Source: Desulfobacterales bacterium (GTDB lineage: Bacteria; Desulfobacterota; Desulfobacteria; Desulfobacterales; UBA5852). From it: a stretch of 9,121 bases of DNA. Shown here piece after piece: positions 5,697 through 9,121 of this stretch (the first letter of the stretch is position 1; the number at the start of each line of letters is the position of its first letter). The position numbers and the translations under genes were made by a program. Where the stretch lies: contig JASJBQ010000198.1 in NCBI GenBank assembly GCA_030066455.1, positions 1 through 9,121 on the forward strand. Direction: 5' to 3'. Under the pieces are notes generated by a model that had not been told where the DNA came from, did not search any database, and saw nothing but the letters and a program-made list of their open reading frames with translations.

Positions 5697-7637
5697 GTGT
5701 ACGAAAAACTGAAAAACTACGAAAAGGTTATCTTTGATGCCCTCGCGATTTTCCTGGTGCTCTATTACTCCTGGTCGGCGGTGATCGAACCGGCCGCTAC
5801 CCAGTTTCACCGGGGCATCTACGTCATCATCACCTACATCCTGTGCTTCCTGCTCTACCAGTCCAAGACCAAGATCATGCGGGTGGTGGACTATCTCCTG
5901 ATCCTGGCCTCCATCGTGACCATCAGCTACTGGATGTTCAATTTCGAGGCCATCAACTACCGCACCGGGGCCGAAAACCAGGTGGACCAGTGGATGGCCG
6001 TGGTGGGGGTGCTGGTGGGCGTGGAGCTGGCCCGCCGGGTGGTGGGCAACGTCTTCGTCATTCTGGGCACCCTTTTCTTGGTCTACGGGATGTACGGCGA
6101 CGTGATGCCCGACCTGATCGCCCATGCCGGCGACACCCTGCCCGGGCTGTGCACCAGCATCTTCTACCGGGCCGACGGGGTCTTCGGCATCATGGCCAAC
6201 GTGCTGGCCACCTACGTGTTGCTCTTTGTGCTCTTTGGGGCCTACCTGGAAAAATGCGGGGCCCAGAAGTTTTTCATCGACTGGCCCCTGGCGGCCGTCG
6301 GTCACCATGTGGGTGGGCCGGCCAAGGTGTCCGTCATCGCCAGCGGCCTGTTCGGGTCGATCTCCGGCAGCGCCATCGCCAACACCGTATCCACCGGGAC
6401 GTTCACCATCCCGATGATGAAAAAAGCCGGCTTCCGGCCGCACGTGGCCGGCGGGATCGAACCGGCGGCCTCCATTGGCGGGATGTTCATGCCGCCCATC
6501 ATGGGCGCCGGCGGCTTCATCATGGCCGAGCTTACCGGGGTGCAGTACTCGCGCATCATGCTCGTGGCCATCTTTCCGGCCGTCATGTATTTCTTCAGCG
6601 TCTACATGATGGTGCACTGGGAAGCCAAGATGTACAACGTGGTGGGCGAGCGCTTTCCTGAAAAAGCGTCCACCATCCTGAAACGGGAATGGCTCTACAC
6701 CACGCCCCTGATCGTGATCACGATCTTCATGCTGACCGGCTACTCGCCCGGCTATTCGGCCATCCTGGGGCTGGCCACCTGTGTGGCCATCAGCCACAAG
6801 ACTTTGGACACCAAAATCGACCCCAGCGTGGGATTCATCATGGCCTTCGTGCTCCTCGGCGGATGGGCCCTCAGCGGTTTGACCGAGATAATGGGCGACG
6901 AGGGCGCCAAATCCTATGCCACGCTCTTCTCCCCCCGGGCCATGGTGGGGTTGGGTCTGATCGTGTCCGCGGCCGTCGCCTTTTACCGGCATAAAAAGGG
7001 CGCCGATCTCAAGACCGAACTCATCCGTTTCGGCCTTGCCGCCCGCAGCGGCACCGAGAACAGCCTCAAGATCGGGGCCACGGTGGGCGTCATCGGGATC
7101 ATCATCGGGGTACTGACCTACAGCGGACTGGTGCTGACCTTTGCCGACATCGTGATCGAGCTGGCCGGCGGTTCCCTGCCGCTGACCATCCTGCTGATCG
7201 CCCTGGCCTCGTTGATTCTGGGGATGGGTGTTCCGGTGACGGCCGCCTATCTGATCACGGCCGTCGTGGCCGTTCCCGCCCTGACCCACCTGGGCGTCAA
7301 CGAGATCGCGGCCCACATGATCGTCTACTGGCTCTCCCAGGATTCCAACATCACACCGCCGGTGTGCATCGCGGCGTTTGCCGGGGCGACCATCGCCAAG
7401 GCCAACATGTGGCGCACGGCGTTCGCCTCTTTCAAATTCGCCAAATTCCTGTACCTGGGACCGTTTCTTTTCGGCTACGTGCCGGGCTTCTCGCTTAACG
7501 GCAGCGGACGCGATATTGCGATTTCCTTCGTTCTGATCATTACGGGAACCTATATCTACGCCTACCTGCTGAGCGGCATCTGGGTGAAGCAGATCCGCAA
7601 CCTGTTCGGTAAAAAGACCGCCGCCACGGCCGAATAA
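5697..7637 (+). CDS. TRAP transporter fused permease (4TM-12TM, DctQM-type), TAXI class
   Basis: The product is a 646-residue polytopic inner-membrane protein that joins the small (DctQ-like) and large (DctM-like) TRAP subunits in one chain, as is usual for TAXI systems. It should use a Na+ or H+ gradient to import the ligand brought by the binding protein. The start is GTG at 5697 with AGGTGAG (5687-5693) just before it; no better start is in frame. The N-terminal part (about 1-150) has roughly four hydrophobic segments. The large-subunit part shows the hallmark loops GSISGSAIANTVSTGTFTIP (220-239), then KKAGFRPHVAGGIEPAASIG, then GMGVPVTAAYL (509-519) and NITPPVCIAAFAGATIAKAN (551-570), which form the transport core of DctM-type proteins. 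The length is close to the family norm and no frame break is seen. It lies 174 bases after the binding-protein gene, with two hairpin elements in between, and 26 bases before the Usp gene. Confidence 0.95.
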   Translation: MYEKLKNYEKVIFDALAIFLVLYYSWSAVIEPAATQFHRGIYVIITYILCFLLYQSKTKIMRVVDYLLILASIVTISYWMFNFEAINYRTGAENQVDQWMAVVGVLVGVELARRVVGNVFVILGTLFLVYGMYGDVMPDLIAHAGDTLPGLCTSIFYRADGVFGIMANVLATYVLLFVLFGAYLEKCGAQKFFIDWPLAAVGHHVGGPAKVSVIASGLFGSISGSAIANTVSTGTFTIPMMKKAGFRPHVAGGIEPAASIGGMFMPPIMGAGGFIMAELTGVQYSRIMLVAIFPAVMYFFSVYMMVHWEAKMYNVVGERFPEKASTILKREWLYTTPLIVITIFMLTGYSPGYSAILGLATCVAISHKTLDTKIDPSVGFIMAFVLLGGWALSGLTEIMGDEGAKSYATLFSPRAMVGLGLIVSAAVAFYRHKKGADLKTELIRFGLAARSGTENSLKIGATVGVIGIIIGVLTYSGLVLTFADIVIELAGGSLPLTILLIALASLILGMGVPVTAAYLITAVVAVPALTHLGVNEIAAHMIVYWLSQDSNITPPVCIAAFAGATIAKANMWRTAFASFKFAKFLYLGPFLFGYVPGFSLNGSGRDIAISFVLIITGTYIYAYLLSGIWVKQIRNLFGKKTAATAE

Positions 7638-7663
7638 TCCAATACGCGGAGTTGATACACACC

Positions 7664-8203
7664 ATGAATACGACCATCCCCACAGTGGAAATCAAGCGCA
7701 TCCTCTATGCCACCGATCTATCTGAAAATGCCCGCTACGCCATGGCCTACGCCGTCAGTCTGGCCAACACCTACTGCGCCCAGATCGTCATTCTGCACGT
7801 GATCGACGAGGCGCCGGATTACGTGGATGCGGGTGTCGAGGGCTATATCGGCGCAGATGAATGGGAGGCGATAAAAAAACGCAACCTGGATGAAACCCGG
7901 AAGACCCTGACCGGTAAGAGACGCGACAACCGCATGGTGCGCGAGGTGCTGGAACGTTTCTGCCAGAACCTGCGCCCGGGTACCAACGACCACGAGGCGG
8001 CCATGGACGAAACCGTCATCAAGATCGGCAGCCCGGTGGCCCAGATCCTGGAAACGGCCGAAGAGAAAAACTGCGACCTGATCGTTATGGGCACCCACGG
8101 CCGCGGTGCCCTGATGGACGCCATGATGGGCAGCACCACCAACCGCGTCACCCGACGATCCAGGATACCCGTACTTTCGGTAAGGCTACCGGAAAAGGAA
8201 TGA
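7664..8203 (+). CDS. UspA-family universal stress protein, ATP-binding type, linked to TRAP transporter
   Basis: The product is a 179-residue cytoplasmic protein. The ATG at 7664 is preferred over the in-frame TTG at 7652 because GGAG (7648-7651) would touch the latter; its spacing to 7664 is rather long (12 bases). The Usp fold is plain: strand 1 with IKRILYATDLSENARYAM, then IVILHVID, and the C-terminal VMGTHGRGALMDAMMGST, which fits the nucleotide-binding signature G-x2-G-x9-G-S/T with Gly143, Gly146, Gly156 and Ser157, so ATP binding is predicted. At 179 residues it is longer than the classical 140-150; the extra length sits in the middle (about residues 55-117). It follows the permease by 26 bases and is surely co-transcribed with it. 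In Halomonas, the Usp protein TeaD binds ATP and tunes the TeaABC TRAP transporter; a similar role is inferred here. Confidence 0.93.
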   Translation: MNTTIPTVEIKRILYATDLSENARYAMAYAVSLANTYCAQIVILHVIDEAPDYVDAGVEGYIGADEWEAIKKRNLDETRKTLTGKRRDNRMVREVLERFCQNLRPGTNDHEAAMDETVIKIGSPVAQILETAEEKNCDLIVMGTHGRGALMDAMMGSTTNRVTRRSRIPVLSVRLPEKE

Positions 8204-8228
8204 GCTAGACGAACCGGTCACCACCCCG

Positions 8229-8256
8229 CCCGGTCCCGCTTAGCGACGGGGCCGGG
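8229..8256 (+). terminator. Hairpin 26 bases after the Usp gene
   Basis: CCCGGTCCCG (8229-8238) pairs with CGGGGCCGGG (8247-8256), ten pairs including one G-U, around an 8-base loop that can itself close further by CGC/GCG. No T-run follows. It is probably the first of two tandem 3'-end structures for the TRAP operon, either slowing RNA polymerase or protecting the mRNA end. Confidence 0.55.
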
Positions 8257-8278
8257 TACCCCAATTGCCATGCGTCAC

Positions 8279-8324
8279 AACGCCATCGGCCGCCATCCGT
8301 AACGGATGTGCGGCCGATGGCGTT
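8279..8324 (+). terminator. Strong 21-bp hairpin terminating the TRAP operon
   Basis: AACGCCATCGGCCGC (8279-8293) pairs perfectly with GCGGCCGATGGCGTT (8310-8324). The stem continues with CATCCG (8294-8299) against CGGATG (8303-8308), a three-base TAA loop and a single bulged T at 8309. The 3' arm ends in TTT followed by GATTAT, a short T-rich tail. This is the most stable short hairpin in the window and the likely end of the binding protein-permease-Usp transcript; being nearly symmetrical, it may also stop transcription arriving from the convergent gene. Confidence 0.75.
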
Positions 8325-8401
8325 TGATTATGACGGCTTTGAAGTGCACGCATCTACCGCCCGCCGCCCGTTCAACGGTCGATGGTAAACTTGGCCCCTC
8401 A

Positions 8402-8576
8402 AGAAAGGGTAGATTTTGGTTCAGGCTCCCGCCCTTCGGCGGGATTTCACATCGGTTTATAATGGTCTGTGGTGTTCAACAAACCGCAGGGCATGTGAAA
8501 CCGCAGGCGTAGCTCAGGCGACGTCGAGGATTTACAGGCGCGAGAACGCCGGCCTGGGCCAAAAGATGCCCTTTCT
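8402..8576. repeat. 175-base fold-back element with 25-base inverted arms and nested hairpins
   Basis: The left arm (8402-8426, beginning AGAAAGGG and ending CAGGC) and the reverse complement of the right arm (8552-8576) agree at 20 of 25 positions; three of the five differences still allow G-U pairs in RNA from the plus strand. Inside lie adjoining structures: TCCCGCC (8427-8433) with GGCGGGA (8438-8444) around CTTC; TTTCACAT (8445-8452) with ATGTGAAA (8493-8500), enclosing CGGTTT (8453-8458) with AAACCG (8481-8486); and GGCG (8537-8540) with CGCC (8547-8550). This ordered multibranch layout suggests a MITE-like insertion or a structured RNA. The right end continues as GTGCCCAACC (minus strand, 8586-8577) to the stop codon of the penicillin-binding protein gene, and resembles the ends of the element at 5588-5673. 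Confidence 0.55.
8481..8507. repeat. 10-base direct repeat AAACCGCAGG, two copies 17 bases apart
   Basis: AAACCGCAGG occurs at 8481-8490 and again at 8498-8507, separated by GCATGTG. The first copy supplies the AAACCG arm of an internal hairpin, and the second overlaps the end of the ATGTGAAA arm, so the two could compete for the upstream CGGTTT (8453-8458). It lies inside the large fold-back element. Confidence 0.6.
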
Positions 8577-8586
8577 GGTTGGGCAC

Positions 8587-9121
8587 TCACATGCCGGCCT
8601 TGAAGAAGTCCTCCGGGTCGGCGATCGTATCCGGCGGTTTGGTGTATTCGGTGGGCTCGGTGCCCTCCTTGAAGCATTCGAAGATGGTATCGGTGGATTC
8701 AGGGATGGGGAGCAGGCCCGTTTCCGCGTCGATGCGGGAGAAGACGATGCCCTCGGGGACTTCGAACGCCTTGACCGGCTTGGCGGCGATGGCTTTCTGC
8801 ATGTAGGCCAGCCAGATCGGACTTGCGGCCCGTGATCCGGTTTCCCCGCGGCCCATCGAAGCCTCCTCGTCCATACCCACCCAGACCCCGGTAATATAGT
8901 CCGGGGTGTATCCCACGAACCAGGCGTCATAGAGATTGTTGGTGGTGCCCGTCTTTCCGGCCACCGGCCGGTTCAGCGCCTTGACCCGCTGGCCGGTCCC
9001 CTCTTTGACCACGCTCTCCAGCATGCTGTTCATGATGAAGGCCGTGGTGTTTTCGATGACCTTCTCCTTTTCCGGACGGGTCTCTTCCAGGACGTTGCCG
9101 TCGCGGTCCTCGATGCGGGTA
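8587..9121 (-). CDS. Class A penicillin-binding protein (PBP1A-like), C-terminal transpeptidase part, open at right edge
   Basis: The frame runs from the window edge to the TGA at 8589-8587, giving 178 complete codons. The visible part is the end of the transpeptidase domain that cross-links peptidoglycan in the periplasm. Its third catalytic motif is present as KTGTT in VAGKTGTTNNLYDAWFVGYTP (KTG codons at 8955-8947), followed by GVWVGMDEEASMG, SPIWLAYMQKAI and the C-terminal IVFSRIDAETGLL, a typical PBP1A/PonA ending. The upstream RIEDRDGNVLEE and NSMLESVVKEGTG also match the family. The Ser-x-x-Lys and SxN motifs and the glycosyltransferase domain must lie outside the window. It converges on the TRAP operon and has no apparent link with it. 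The stop codon abuts a fold-back repeat. The family is certain; the exact paralogue is less so. Confidence 0.92.
   Translation of the reverse strand, partial: TRIEDRDGNVLEETRPEKEKVIENTTAFIMNSMLESVVKEGTGQRVKALNRPVAGKTGTTNNLYDAWFVGYTPDYITGVWVGMDEEASMGRGETGSRAASPIWLAYMQKAIAAKPVKAFEVPEGIVFSRIDAETGLLPIPESTDTIFECFKEGTEPTEYTKPPDTIADPEDFFKAGM

Larger units (their letters stand above)
8204..8586. other. 383-base gap between convergent genes: terminators, then fold-back element
   Basis: The Usp gene (+) and the penicillin-binding protein gene (-) converge on this gap. Its left part holds two hairpins that end the TRAP operon, and its right part holds the large fold-back element listed separately. Between them (8325-8401) I see no gene, only ATCTACC (8352-8358), complementary to GGTAGAT (8408-8414), which runs into the left arm of the fold-back element. 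Short open frames here have no recognisable product and are not called. Confidence 0.6.

Noticed and set aside
5589..7316. Open frame of 575 residues antisense to the permease gene
   Set aside because: It is rich in Gly, His, Asp and Gln with no domain pattern, as expected from the mirror image of a GC-rich membrane-protein gene. The permease frame has full family motifs and a good ribosome site.
8306..8512. Small plus-strand open frames in the gap after the Usp gene
   Set aside because: They start inside the terminator hairpin or fold-back element, lack ribosome sites and give low-complexity, unrecognisable peptides.
8504..8586. tRNA-like start (GGCGTAGCTCAGG) in the gap before the penicillin-binding protein gene
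   Set aside because: The D-arm look is there, but no proper anticodon stem, T-arm (GGTTCRA) or matching acceptor 3' strand follows, so it is not a tRNA.

Overview
The window looks like chromosomal DNA from a GC-rich anaerobic bacterium. The closest match by feel is a Desulfosarcina-type member of the Desulfobacterota (sulfate-reducing deltaproteobacteria). This placement rests on codon use and on the protein style (a TAXI-type TRAP system with a linked Usp protein, and a DctB-like sensor joined to a NarL-type kinase). It is an inference, not a database result.

Layout. Positions 2-985 (+) hold the C-terminal part of an Elp3-like radical SAM protein that is open at the left edge. A 147-base gap with a long imperfect hairpin follows. 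Positions 1133-3604 and 3601-4239 (+) encode a two-component pair, translationally coupled by an ATGA overlap: a membrane sensor kinase with a DctB-like periplasmic sensor domain and two PAS domains, and a NarL/FixJ-family response regulator. After a gene-free gap of about 308 bases comes a TAXI-type TRAP transport operon (+): a periplasmic solute-binding protein (4548-5522), the fused small/large TRAP permease (5697-7637) and a UspA-family ATP-binding protein (7664-8203). Two strong hairpins close this operon. The last gene, on the minus strand and open at the right edge (8587-9121), is the C-terminal transpeptidase end of a class A penicillin-binding protein.

How it fits together. The simplest reading is a nutrient-uptake module. 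The kinase would sense a small carboxylate-like ligand in the periplasm, the regulator would switch on the transporter, the binding protein would deliver the ligand to the Na+- or H+-driven permease, and the Usp protein would tune transporter amount or activity, as TeaD does for TeaABC in Halomonas. The ligand is unknown.

The most unusual material is non-coding. The gap between binding protein and permease holds a compact perfect hairpin followed by an 86-base fold-back element with long imperfect terminal inverted repeats. A second, larger fold-back element of about 175-195 bases lies against the stop codon of the penicillin-binding protein gene. The ends of the two elements resemble each other, which suggests a dispersed family of palindromic or MITE-like repeats, or structured RNAs, in this genome. 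No CRISPR array, rRNA, convincing tRNA, phage gene or transposase is visible.
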